Positions 16,274-25,527 of a stretch of DNA of 64,000 bases are shown here, one piece after another (positions within the stretch are counted from its first letter, which is position 1; each line of letters begins with the position of its first letter). Under the pieces are notes generated by a model, which worked only from the letters and a program-made list of their open reading frames with translations, searched no databases and was not told the DNA's origin. Where the stretch lies: positions 1-64,000 of the forward strand of contig CAZMZH010000002.1 of the NCBI GenBank assembly GCA_964570665.1. Direction: 5' to 3'. A program made the translations under genes and the position numbers. The DNA comes from JAJDAT01 sp964570665 (GTDB taxonomy: Bacteria > Nitrospinota > Nitrospinia > Nitrospinales > JAJDAT01).

Positions 16274-18081
16274 AAAACTGGATTCATATTTTTTTTATTA
16301 GTATCGCGCTCTATTTGACGTTTGTAGCGAGCGAAAATATTTATTTGCCTTTCAGTCCCGGACAAATTGTTGTTTCAACGCCCTTTTTATTAGTTATTTT
16401 TTTAATTGCATGTTGGGTTCAATCGATAAAAGTTGAGAAAAGCTTATTTCAGTTACCAGGAGGAATTTTGCTCGGTTTTTTCCTCTGGGCAATTTGGGGT
16501 CAGAATTTTTCAATTGATTCAGAGTTATCTTATTACGGATTTCTTAAATATTTGTCTGTGGCAATTTTTATTATTGCGGCGTCGCTTTATTGTATTAATG
16601 AGAAAAATATTTCAATAGTCCTCTGGACGCTCTTGATTTCTTCCATAATTCATTCCTTGATTGTTGTTGGACAGCATTATAGTTTTTCTTGGGTTCACTT
16701 AAAAGAACCCCTCTGGGGAAACGCTACAACTTTTCAAAATACACATGGTGTTGAAGCAAGAAAATGGGGCAATCCTTCGACTTTTTCAAACATAAATTAT
16801 TTTGGCGGTTATCTTGTATTGCAACTGCCAATCGCCGCTTTGCTATTTTTTAAAAAGCAAAAACCATGGGAAAAATACTTATCGGCTTTGGCGTTCAGTC
16901 TGATAATTATCAGTTTGATTTATTCAAGATCTTTTAGCGGGCAAGTTGTAGCGGCTTTAGAATTGATCTTGATATTGTTAGTTTATTTAGGTTGGACAGT
17001 AGTAACTCGAAAAATAGCCATTGCTGGCGGTTTTATTATTGGAGTTTTTTCAATCATTTTAATGGTAGCGGCGTCTTTACCGGAGAATTACAAACGTAAA
17101 TTATCTGAAAGTTCGTTAGTGCCGGTGAAATTATCGCGAGCCATTACGGGTGGAAATTTACTTAATCGAATTGTCTACTGGAGGGGAGCCTGGGAAATTG
17201 CTAAAGAAAAACCATTGACGGGAACAGGTTCTTTAACTTTTGGAGCTTTATATCCTTATTATATATCGAAAGTCGAAAACAACTTACGGCCTGGATATAT
17301 TCAAAAATCTCCTCCACATGCTCATAGTCTATATTTTCAAATTCTTTCAGACCATGGATGGGTTGGGTTAATCATATTTATCGGTTTCTTATTTGTTTGG
17401 TTTAAAAGAATATATAAGATCATTCAATCCAATGGCAATACTCGTTTTAAAAATGAAGCTTTGGTGGTAGCTGTTGCCTGTTTTGGATTTTTGACACAGA
17501 ATTTAATTGAGGTTAACTGGCTTGTTTCTTCCTTTATTTTTCATTTCGCGCTTTTAATCGTTATTTTCGATTTTTATTATTCGCAAATCTTCCAGAAAAA
17601 TAAAATAATGCCGAATAAATTATACTTTGGCCTAAGTATAATTTTATGTTTGATGGCAATTTTTTCCTCATATTTTTTTCGACAGTATAATCAAATTTTA
17701 AATGTTGAAATTTTAGAATCCCAAAGAGCGGAATCTTTTATTAATTATGCGGAAAAAGCTGAAAGGTTTTGCTCTAGTTGCGCTTCTGCCAAAGTTGTTT
17801 TTGCTAAAACTTTACTGGAAGAATATAAGACTAACCAGAATCTCAATTTTTTGATTGAAGCTGAAAAAAAATTAGAGGCTGCAGTTCTTGATAATCCTTA
17901 CAACGTTCCAGTATTAATCTATTTAGGCAAAATTTATGCTATGCAAGGAAAAGATGAGGAAGCTTTGCTAAAGCTGAGTTTGGCATTGAAGCTATACCCC
18001 AATTCTCCCGAAGCAAAAGATGTTTTTTCTAAACTAACTAGTGGAGGTTTCACCCCTAACTCCAGCAATACAGTGCAATGA
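16270..18081 (+). CDS. O-antigen-ligase-like (Wzy_C) membrane protein with TPR tail, copy B
   Basis: 603 residues, same architecture as the gene before it: membrane helices, the ligase loop (TGTGSLTFGALYPYY ... SPPHAHSLYFQILSDHGW), then a periplasmic tail with CSSC and TPR-like repeats (residues about 490-590). The two share the opening pattern S(D/E)NIYLP and the C-S-x-C motif, so they are tandem duplicates that have diverged strongly. Overlaps both neighbours by 4 bp (ATGA), so translation is coupled. A role as oligosaccharyltransferase to pilin or as polymerase/ligase is inferred. Confidence 0.85.
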   Translation: MKNWIHIFFISIALYLTFVASENIYLPFSPGQIVVSTPFLLVIFLIACWVQSIKVEKSLFQLPGGILLGFFLWAIWGQNFSIDSELSYYGFLKYLSVAIFIIAASLYCINEKNISIVLWTLLISSIIHSLIVVGQHYSFSWVHLKEPLWGNATTFQNTHGVEARKWGNPSTFSNINYFGGYLVLQLPIAALLFFKKQKPWEKYLSALAFSLIIISLIYSRSFSGQVVAALELILILLVYLGWTVVTRKIAIAGGFIIGVFSIILMVAASLPENYKRKLSESSLVPVKLSRAITGGNLLNRIVYWRGAWEIAKEKPLTGTGSLTFGALYPYYISKVENNLRPGYIQKSPPHAHSLYFQILSDHGWVGLIIFIGFLFVWFKRIYKIIQSNGNTRFKNEALVVAVACFGFLTQNLIEVNWLVSSFIFHFALLIVIFDFYYSQIFQKNKIMPNKLYFGLSIILCLMAIFSSYFFRQYNQILNVEILESQRAESFINYAEKAERFCSSCASAKVVFAKTLLEEYKTNQNLNFLIEAEKKLEAAVLDNPYNVPVLIYLGKIYAMQGKDEEALLKLSLALKLYPNSPEAKDVFSKLTSGGFTPNSSNTVQ

Positions 18082-20093
18082 ATTTTAATGATATTCGAAA
18101 AAGAGTTGAAGATTCCTATGTGTTTTACACGACAGTTATCTTCTGCGTGACTTTTTGGGTTTTTTGGAAAGCGACGGAAACTGGTTTTGTCAATTTTGAC
18201 GATCCGGCATTTGTTCTTGAAAACCCTATGGTCAGCGAATTTTCAGTTAAAAACTTTAAAGAAATTTTTTTTAGTTTACACACCGCTAACTGGCAACCAT
18301 TAACATGGATTTCGCATAGTTTTGATCGTTTTTTATTTGGCATAAACCCTGGTGGGCATCATTTCACAAGTGTACTAATCCACAGCCTTAATGCCGTTAT
18401 TATTTTTTTCCTGTTTGAATTGATAGTTCAGGCGATAAAAATAAAAAATGATCGCCAAAAAATCGTTCGATATACAGGATTGGCGGTATCAATATTTTTT
18501 GCTATTCATCCATTAAGAATTGAATCAGTTGTTTGGATATCTGAAAGAAAGGATTTGCTTTGCGCGTTTTTTGTCCTTTTAGCTTACCGGTCGTACTTAG
18601 CTTTTCATCTTCAAAAGAGAGAATTGAAAGATAGAGGATGGCCAGTTACTACTTTAATATTTGGAATACTCGCTTTAATGTCAAAACCTATGGCGGTAAC
18701 GATTCCGCTTGTTTTATTAATTTTTGACTTTTTTCCACTAAGGCGGGGATATGGGCTCCGAGATATTGTTACTTTAGCTATTGAGAAATGGCCCTTTTTC
18801 TTTCTCAGTTTAGTGGTTGGGATGATAACTGTTTTAGGGCAAAAACAAGTTGGGGCTTTAGCTCCCATAACGGATCTTTCCTTTGCTGAACGCGCCATTA
18901 ACTCTCTTCACAATGTTTTCTTTTACTTAGAAAAAACATTACTACCATTCAATTTAGTTTCTCTTTATCCCCACGTTGACACTTTGAGTTTTCTGGAAGG
19001 CCGTTTTTTTGGAACGATTTTTTTCTTTTTGGGAGCGTCTTTATTGTGTTGTGTTCAGTGGTCTCAAGGGAGGCGAGCTTTGGGGACGGTATGGTTATAT
19101 TATTTGACGGTTTTAGCTCCTGTGGTTGGATTAATTCAAGTTGGATCGCAAGCGGCGGCAGATAGATATACTTATTTACCAACTTTGAGCTTTTATTTTT
19201 TGGTAGGAGGAGCTTTCCTTTGTTACAAATTTTATCCTGAGCTTCAAAATCAAAAGAAAATATACCTCAAAATTATATTTATTTATAGTTTGATTGCGTT
19301 TATTTGCATGGGAACAGTTTCAACCAATCAAATAGAAGTTTGGGAAAATGGCGAAACTTTATGGCGTAGAAATATAAAAATTTATCCCGATAAACAGCCT
19401 GAAATTTATCGTTTGTTGGGAGACATATTAAGAACGGAAAAACGTTATCAAGAAGCCGAATTTATGTTTAAAAAGGCTTTAGAAATTAATAAAAACCACT
19501 CTTTTGCTCTAAGTAGTTTAGGACTGCTCTATTTAGAACAAGGACGTTTGGAGGAGTCGAAACAAAAATTATCTTTTGCAATAGAAAGAGATTCTCGAAA
19601 TATAGAGGCCAAAATCAATCTTGGTTTGGTTCATTTAAATTTAAAAGATTATGACAAATCGCAATATATTCTCGAATCCGCATTGGCTCTTGACCCTAAT
19701 CGTTGGGAAGTTCTAAATAACTTAGGTAAGTTATTAATTGAAACGAAAAAATTTGTAGAAGCCGAAATTTTTCTTAAAAAAGCAGATGCCGTTGATAATT
19801 ATCGAGCTGAGATAAAAGGTAACTTAGGTTTAGTCTATTTTAAAATGGGAAGATTAAGGGAAGCGGAAATTCAATTGACGAGCGGTTTAAAAATCCAACC
19901 TGAAAATTTGCAGATCTATATACTTCTAGCGGCTGTTTACATTCAATCTGGATTATATGAACACGCTGAAAAGAAATTACATTTTGTTTTAAGTAAGGAC
20001 AAAAAAAATAAAATAGCTCTAAAAAATCTTCAAATTATTAAGAAGAGACGGCAGTTAGAATTATTGGACAAGAGGAATGAGCCAAAAAATTAA
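18078..20093 (+). CDS. TMTC-like protein: DUF1736-type GT-C membrane domain plus six TPRs, copy A
   Basis: 671 residues. The N-terminal 410 residues are polytopic, with an acidic pair in the first outer loop (NFDDPAFVLENP), the stretch HPLRIESVVWISERKDLL and LMSKPMAVTIPLVLLIFD. These are hallmarks of the family related to eukaryotic TMTC proteins (O-mannosyltransferases, CAZy GT105). Six consecutive 34-residue TPRs follow (about 440-655), predicted periplasmic. Overlaps the preceding gene by 4 bp and the following one by 17 bp. Likely moves a sugar from a polyprenyl-phosphate carrier to a protein or glycan outside the inner membrane; the acceptor is unknown. Confidence 0.85.
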   Translation: MNFNDIRKRVEDSYVFYTTVIFCVTFWVFWKATETGFVNFDDPAFVLENPMVSEFSVKNFKEIFFSLHTANWQPLTWISHSFDRFLFGINPGGHHFTSVLIHSLNAVIIFFLFELIVQAIKIKNDRQKIVRYTGLAVSIFFAIHPLRIESVVWISERKDLLCAFFVLLAYRSYLAFHLQKRELKDRGWPVTTLIFGILALMSKPMAVTIPLVLLIFDFFPLRRGYGLRDIVTLAIEKWPFFFLSLVVGMITVLGQKQVGALAPITDLSFAERAINSLHNVFFYLEKTLLPFNLVSLYPHVDTLSFLEGRFFGTIFFFLGASLLCCVQWSQGRRALGTVWLYYLTVLAPVVGLIQVGSQAAADRYTYLPTLSFYFLVGGAFLCYKFYPELQNQKKIYLKIIFIYSLIAFICMGTVSTNQIEVWENGETLWRRNIKIYPDKQPEIYRLLGDILRTEKRYQEAEFMFKKALEINKNHSFALSSLGLLYLEQGRLEESKQKLSFAIERDSRNIEAKINLGLVHLNLKDYDKSQYILESALALDPNRWEVLNNLGKLLIETKKFVEAEIFLKKADAVDNYRAEIKGNLGLVYFKMGRLREAEIQLTSGLKIQPENLQIYILLAAVYIQSGLYEHAEKKLHFVLSKDKKNKIALKNLQIIKKRRQLELLDKRNEPKN

Positions 20094-22047
20094 AATTAAT
20101 GAAAAAGTTCAACCTTCTATTTGGATGGTTTTATTATTTCTCTCGATTTTTTCGATTTTGGGATTTTGGAGAAGTTTAGAAAACGATATTGTTTCATTAG
20201 ACGATCCGGAAATTTTATCGCAATCGATGATTCGCTCTTTTTCTTCAGAAAATTTGCGGGAAATGGCAACTAGTTTTAAAACGGGAAATTGGATTCCCGT
20301 GGTGTGGATTTCATTTGCAATTGATTTTAAATTGTTTGGTTTGGCTTCGTGGGGATATCATTTAACCAGTGTTTTAATACATGGATTTAATATATGCCTT
20401 GTTTTTTTTCTTTTTATTTACATGACTCGGTCTTTTTATGGAAGAAATATAGCTTATTTAGGTGGCGCTGCCGTCTCTTTATTATTTGGGTTTCATCCTT
20501 TAAGAGTAGAATCTGTTGTATGGATTGCAGAGCGTAAAGATTTACTCTGCGCCTTTTTTTATTTACTGGTTTTGACTTTGTATGTCAAATGGATGGAAGT
20601 TTGTAAAGGGCATCTTTCAAAAATTAGATACTTTGTTTTGTTAGTTTTATTTGCCTTAGGATTAATGTCTAAACCTATGGCCGTTTCTCTTCCTATTGTT
20701 CTGATTCTTTTGGATATATACCATTTAAAAAAAATAACCTGTATTTTCGATTTTTGGATTTCGGTTAGAGAAAAGCTTCTTTTTTTTGTGCTGAGCTTTA
20801 TTATTGGATTAACGACTATACAAGCCCAGAAAGAAGTTGGGGCAATGGAACAGGTTTATAGAAGCGGTTTAAGCGATCGCTTAATGAACTCAATTCACAA
20901 TATTTTTTTTTACATCCAAAAAACGCTTTGGCCTCAGTCTTTATCTCCCTTATATCCGTTTCAAGAACCTTGGACTTTATTTAGTGGGTGGTTTATTACT
21001 TCTATATTTTTTTTTATTATCACAACTTTTTTTTGTGTCAAAACTTGGAGATCTGGAAATAAGTTTTTTGGTATTGCTTGGCTTATTTATCTAATTGTAT
21101 TAATGCCTGTTTCAGGTTTAATTCAAGTGGGAAGCGCTGCCGCTGCGGATCGCTACTCTTATTTGCCGACTATACCAATTTTTTTTATTGTTATTGGCTC
21201 GATTACTATTACTTCCGTTAATAAAAAGCGATTTACTTTAGTGGGCAGTTTATTTTTTTTGATCTTCATTTTTCTTTTTTATTTGACGCAAAAACAAATT
21301 GGAGTTTGGAAAAATTCGGAAAGTTTCTGGGGTAGGACCGTTAAGTTTTACCCGGGCTCTATCCCATTAGCTCGTCGAAACTATGCGCGAGCTTTAATCG
21401 ATAATGGAAAATATGAATATGCCGAAAATCAACTAAAATTTGCTTTAAAGATTTCGCCTAATAATCCTGAAATTTTATCAGATTTAGGATATTTATATAC
21501 TATTTCAAGTCGATTGCCTCTTGCGGAGACTAATTTGAAGGAGGCTCTTAAAGCTAATCCCTTTAATTTAGACGCTCTGATAAATATGGGAGTTTTAGAA
21601 AAAAATAAAAAGCGGTTTGGTCCTGCCCAAATATATTTTAACCGAGCATTACAAATTGATGCGGGCCGTTTTGACGTTTACAACTATTTAGGCGAAATTT
21701 TTACGGAATTAGGAATATATGAAAAAGCAGAAATAAATTTAAAGAAAGCGATTACGCTAAATTCCATTGCATCCGATATCCACTTAAATCTTGGAAGGCT
21801 TTATTTTAAGTTTGAAAAATACGGCGATGCAGAACGGGAAACCTTACTAGCTTTAAGAGAAGATCCATTTTTTCTCGAAGCTAGAATTAACCTTGGCGAT
21901 ATCTATGTGGAGATGGGATTAGTGAGTCGAGCGAAAAGTGAATATCAAAAAGCTTTAAATATTGTTCCAACTTCTGAAAAAGCGTTGCAAGGCTTATTAA
22001 GCTTAACGGCGATTGATTCCAAAAAGGCTATCGAAGGTTTACGCTAA
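20077..22047 (+). CDS. TMTC-like protein: DUF1736-type GT-C membrane domain plus six TPRs, copy B
   Basis: 656 residues, same build as the gene before it: acidic pair SLDDPEI in the first loop, HPLRVESVVWIAERKDLLCAF, LMSKPMAVSLPIVLILLD, then six TPRs (about 430-645). Both copies keep the candidate catalytic Asp pair, so both look active. Start is supported by AGAGGA just before the ATG, inside the end of copy A. The next gene begins directly after its stop. A second member with clearly diverged sequence suggests a different sugar or acceptor rather than a simple backup. Confidence 0.85.
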   Translation: MSQKIKINEKVQPSIWMVLLFLSIFSILGFWRSLENDIVSLDDPEILSQSMIRSFSSENLREMATSFKTGNWIPVVWISFAIDFKLFGLASWGYHLTSVLIHGFNICLVFFLFIYMTRSFYGRNIAYLGGAAVSLLFGFHPLRVESVVWIAERKDLLCAFFYLLVLTLYVKWMEVCKGHLSKIRYFVLLVLFALGLMSKPMAVSLPIVLILLDIYHLKKITCIFDFWISVREKLLFFVLSFIIGLTTIQAQKEVGAMEQVYRSGLSDRLMNSIHNIFFYIQKTLWPQSLSPLYPFQEPWTLFSGWFITSIFFFIITTFFCVKTWRSGNKFFGIAWLIYLIVLMPVSGLIQVGSAAAADRYSYLPTIPIFFIVIGSITITSVNKKRFTLVGSLFFLIFIFLFYLTQKQIGVWKNSESFWGRTVKFYPGSIPLARRNYARALIDNGKYEYAENQLKFALKISPNNPEILSDLGYLYTISSRLPLAETNLKEALKANPFNLDALINMGVLEKNKKRFGPAQIYFNRALQIDAGRFDVYNYLGEIFTELGIYEKAEINLKKAITLNSIASDIHLNLGRLYFKFEKYGDAERETLLALREDPFFLEARINLGDIYVEMGLVSRAKSEYQKALNIVPTSEKALQGLLSLTAIDSKKAIEGLR

Positions 22048-23577
22048 ATGATACAAAAAGAAAATATTAAAACTTGGATAATTTTAGTTTTTTTGGCGCT
22101 CGTTATTATTTTGAATCGTTATCACTTTATCGACGAACCGCTTGAACGAGATATCACGGGTTATGCAATTTACGCAAATGAAATGCTTAACGGAGAATAT
22201 TTATATTCTTATCTTACCAATCATCATCCCCCAGGAAGTTTTATAACATTTTATTTGTTTCAATTATTATTTGGTTTTGGCCAGTTTACGGTTTTTTTGA
22301 TTGGAATAGTTTTTTCGTTATTGACGATGGCTGGAATCTACGCTTCGCTTTCTAATATTGACCGATCGGCGGCTTTATGGGCTGCAGGTTTTTGGGCCAT
22401 TATTTCTTGTGATCCGATGATCCAAGCCAATCAACCTAATGCTGAGTCGTTTATGAACGCTTGTTTAGCTGGAGCTTTTGCATTTTTGATAAGAGATTCA
22501 GGGCAGGGATCAGGTATTCGGACGGCAATAGGAGCGGGAGTTTTAATTGCCGTATCTTCTTTTTATAAACCTATTACGGTTGTCGCCGCAGTATTTTTTT
22601 CAATGGGGCATTTCTTTTCTGAATCTGGAAGACAACAAAAGAGCCGAGCTCTCAAACAAGTTGGTATTATGGCTTCTATTGGATTTCTATCATGGGGAAT
22701 AGCTTGGGTATATTTTAATTCTATTGGGATATTTGGCGATTATTGGAAGTTCTTTTTTGATTATAGTAAGTATTATTCAGGAAATTTTTTTCTTAATTTA
22801 CTTGAGGGTTTTTCGGCGGAAAATTTTATCCCAGAAAAAATGTATGCCTTAATACCTTTAATAGTATTATCCCTTATCGGAATTGTATTTTCAAGCCAAG
22901 GCAAGCCTCAAAGAGAAGGTATATTAATAGGAGTTTATGCTTTATCAGCGGCATTTATGATTTTGCTGCCAGGTCAATTTTTTTTTCATTATTATCAATT
23001 TTGGTTACCTGTTTTATCCATTGCAGGTGGCCATGCATTATTTTCATTAAGATCCCAAATTAAAGACCGCGCTGAAAAAATAACAAACCTATTAGGCGGA
23101 GTGATTTTAGGTTCTTTAGTTTTTTTTCAATTGCCTATTCTAAATATTCCCTTAGATGAATTACCGTTAAAAAAGTATGGAGAAGAGGGAAAATTTTTTA
23201 CAGCGGGTAAAAAGCTTTCATCTTTAATAAATAAAATTTTGAGTCGGGATGAATATTTTTTTAATATTGGTATGGAAAATGGTTTGTATTTTTATAGTAA
23301 AAAACGTCCACCTTCAGGACAAATTTGGCTTTTTTACTACTTACATGGACCGCTTTCTAAGTTATTAACGAAAAGGCTTCAAAATGATTTAATAGAAAAA
23401 CCTCCCGTTTTAATATTGGTAACCAATTTTGTATTCATTGAACATCCCATTTGGAAATGGTTATTGGATCGCTACCAACCATTATCCAATCAAAAAGCTT
23501 TTGCCCCTTTTAAAGCATACTCTCTTAAAGGAGTTGATTTGGATGCTAGATTGAAGACCTTGAATGACTCTAAATAA
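22048..23577 (+). CDS. GT39-like membrane glycosyltransferase
   Basis: 509 residues with many membrane helices. The first outer loop holds ERDITGYAIYANEML, matching the R-D/E motif of ArnT/PMT-type GT-C enzymes, followed by NHHPPGSFITFYLF. A soluble C-terminal part of about 130 residues follows. It is only distantly similar to the other two GT39-type genes here. Starts with no gap after the TMTC-like gene and is probably the last gene of the coupled run beginning at 12916. Substrate unknown; a polyprenyl-phosphate sugar donor is expected from the family. Confidence 0.85.
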   Translation: MIQKENIKTWIILVFLALVIILNRYHFIDEPLERDITGYAIYANEMLNGEYLYSYLTNHHPPGSFITFYLFQLLFGFGQFTVFLIGIVFSLLTMAGIYASLSNIDRSAALWAAGFWAIISCDPMIQANQPNAESFMNACLAGAFAFLIRDSGQGSGIRTAIGAGVLIAVSSFYKPITVVAAVFFSMGHFFSESGRQQKSRALKQVGIMASIGFLSWGIAWVYFNSIGIFGDYWKFFFDYSKYYSGNFFLNLLEGFSAENFIPEKMYALIPLIVLSLIGIVFSSQGKPQREGILIGVYALSAAFMILLPGQFFFHYYQFWLPVLSIAGGHALFSLRSQIKDRAEKITNLLGGVILGSLVFFQLPILNIPLDELPLKKYGEEGKFFTAGKKLSSLINKILSRDEYFFNIGMENGLYFYSKKRPPSGQIWLFYYLHGPLSKLLTKRLQNDLIEKPPVLILVTNFVFIEHPIWKWLLDRYQPLSNQKAFAPFKAYSLKGVDLDARLKTLNDSK

Positions 23578-23735
23578 TAAGGAATATAGCGTTTAAATTT
23601 AATTTGATGAATCAATTATTCGGTTTATAAGGTTTATATTTAATTAGTAATAATCTTTAGTTGGTTTTTAGGCAAAATATACATTCAAATTATCCAAAAT
23701 AAGAAATTAACCGAAGCTTTAATTAGGAAGATCAT

Positions 23736-24686
23736 ATGGAAAAAAACGATTCCGTATCTATTATAGTGCCAATTTATAATGAAGAGAAAAATCTACCGTT
23801 GTTGATACAAGCGATCGATGAAGCTCTTTCTGAACTGAATAGAGATTCGGAAATAATAGCTGTTAATGATGGCAGTAATGATCGGTCTGGTGAAGTAATG
23901 GAAGAGCTTTCAAACAAATTTCCCGATTTAAAAACTATTCACTTTACTCGAAATTTTGGTCAAACAGCCGCTTTAAGCGCTGGATTCCAAAATGCAAAGG
24001 GCGATGTGGTAATTCCCATGGATGCCGATTTGCAGAACGATCCACGGGACATTATTAAACTATTGGATAAAATGGAAGAAGGGTTTGATGTGGTGAGTGG
24101 TTGGAGAAAAGACCGTAAAGATAAATGGTTAACGCGTCGCGTTCCTTCTGCGGTGGCAAATAGATTTATCTCTTGGATGAGCGGAATTGAGCTTCACGAT
24201 TTTGGTTGCACTCTCAAAGCTTACAAACGGGAATTTCTCCAAGGCATTCACCTTTATGGCGAAATGCATCGTTTTGTTCCGGTCTATGCTTCTTGGCAAG
24301 GAGCTAGAGTAACTGAAATACCGGTTAATCACCATCCGCGAAAATTCGGTTCTTCAAAATACGGATTGGCTAGAATTGTTAAGGTTATGCTCGATTTAAT
24401 AGTAATAAAATTTCTTGTCGATTTTGCGGTTAAGCCAATTTATATTTTCGGAGGCTTTGGTTTACTAAATTTTGTTGGCGCTTTTTTGGTTGGATGTTGG
24501 GCTATTTATAATAAATATTGGTTGGGCGATTCTTTTATTGAAACTCCCTTACCGTTACTTGTAGTAATGTTTACCTTAATTGGTTTTCTTTCCATCTTGA
24601 TTGGTTTGTTAGCCGAGTTGATGATGCGTACTTATTACGAATCTCAACAAAAACCTACTTTTATTATTAGAAAAAATAAGAGTTAG
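23736..24686 (+). CDS. polyprenyl-phosphate glycosyltransferase, GT2 (DPM1/GtrB/ArnC-like)
   Basis: 316 residues. GT2 domain with IIVPIYNEEKNLP at the start, VNDGSNDRSGEV, and the metal-binding MDADLQNDP. The acceptor region FGCTLKAYKRE and the HHPRKFGSSKYGL stretch are typical of DPM1/GtrB enzymes. Two C-terminal membrane helices (about 233-258 and 270-300) are of the GtrB/ArnC type. It would make undecaprenyl-phosphate hexose in the cytoplasm, which is the donor class used by the GT39-, TMTC- and YfhO-like proteins encoded beside it. Separated from the run by 158 bp without obvious features. Confidence 0.92.
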   Translation: MEKNDSVSIIVPIYNEEKNLPLLIQAIDEALSELNRDSEIIAVNDGSNDRSGEVMEELSNKFPDLKTIHFTRNFGQTAALSAGFQNAKGDVVIPMDADLQNDPRDIIKLLDKMEEGFDVVSGWRKDRKDKWLTRRVPSAVANRFISWMSGIELHDFGCTLKAYKREFLQGIHLYGEMHRFVPVYASWQGARVTEIPVNHHPRKFGSSKYGLARIVKVMLDLIVIKFLVDFAVKPIYIFGGFGLLNFVGAFLVGCWAIYNKYWLGDSFIETPLPLLVVMFTLIGFLSILIGLLAELMMRTYYESQQKPTFIIRKNKS

Positions 24687-24723
24687 GTTGAAATTATTTC
24701 GTTAGAGATTTTTCCTTTAAAGG

Positions 24724-24748
24724 TTTCGTTTTGATATGCGAAACGAAA
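24724..24748. terminator. possible bidirectional terminator between convergent genes
   Basis: TTTCGTTT (24724-24731) and AAACGAAA (24741-24748) form a perfect 8-bp stem with a 9-nt loop between the convergent glycosyltransferase and pgl genes. No clean T-run follows, so the call is weak. Confidence 0.4.
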
Positions 24749-24768
24749 AGCCACTAAATATTATTTTA

Positions 24769-25527
24769 TTAAAGTGATGAGGCAGCTTCTTGGTCCAAGT
24801 ACCAAATTAGGTTTCCGTTTGATGGTTGAATCCAAGAGGCTGGATAAGAATTGGCTTCAGGGTGTTTTTTAATAATTTTTGAAATAATAGAAGCTTTTTC
24901 TTTCCCGCAGGCTAGAAAAATAATTTGTGAGGCGGCGTTAATCAAGCTATCGGTGAAAGTAATTCTTTCTTGATTAGTTTTAGGATGGCGGGAAACTCGA
25001 CACCAAGGAGGAGAACTTTCTAGTTTTTCATCGCCAGGAAAAATGGAAGCGGTATGACCATCTTCGCCAATTCCTAAAAGAATAGTGTCCACCTGCGGAA
25101 TTCCTAATGAATTTATTGATAGGCTTTTCTCAAGAATTTTATTGTATTCGATAGCTTCTTCTATAGAATTTCTTTCTCCTCGAATTCGTAAAATATTATC
25201 TTTTTTTAAATTTAGATTTTTAAGCCACTCTTCGTTAGCCATTCTATAGTTACTTTCATGCGAATCTGGGGGAACCTGCCTTTCGTCGCCCCATAAAAAT
25301 ATTACAGATTGCCAATCGATTTTATTTTTGAAAGTGGGTTCTGATAATTTTCGGTAAAGAGCTTTGGGTGTTTTTCCTCCAGATAGAGCTAAAGAAAATT
25401 GTTTATCATTTTTCAAACTATTGATAATAGTCTTACAAAGATTATCTGCCAATTCATCTACTAAAACTTCCATATTAGGAAAGACGCGAATATTTTTTTC
25501 TAATTTAAAGCTCACAGAATTCATCAT
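24769..25527 (-). CDS. pgl: 6-phosphogluconolactonase
   Basis: 252 residues of the DevB/SOL type. It hydrolyses 6-phosphogluconolactone in the oxidative pentose-phosphate pathway. Marks are LALSGGKTPKALYRKL at the start, FLWGDERQVPPDSHESNYRMA, and LLGIGEDGHTASIFPG with the catalytic His. Two ATGs are adjacent at the start. The start overlaps the end of zwf by 23 bp, and the gene is the last of the gnd-zwf-pgl operon on the minus strand. Confidence 0.95.
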   Translation of the reverse strand: MMNSVSFKLEKNIRVFPNMEVLVDELADNLCKTIINSLKNDKQFSLALSGGKTPKALYRKLSEPTFKNKIDWQSVIFLWGDERQVPPDSHESNYRMANEEWLKNLNLKKDNILRIRGERNSIEEAIEYNKILEKSLSINSLGIPQVDTILLGIGEDGHTASIFPGDEKLESSPPWCRVSRHPKTNQERITFTDSLINAASQIIFLACGKEKASIISKIIKKHPEANSYPASWIQPSNGNLIWYLDQEAASSL

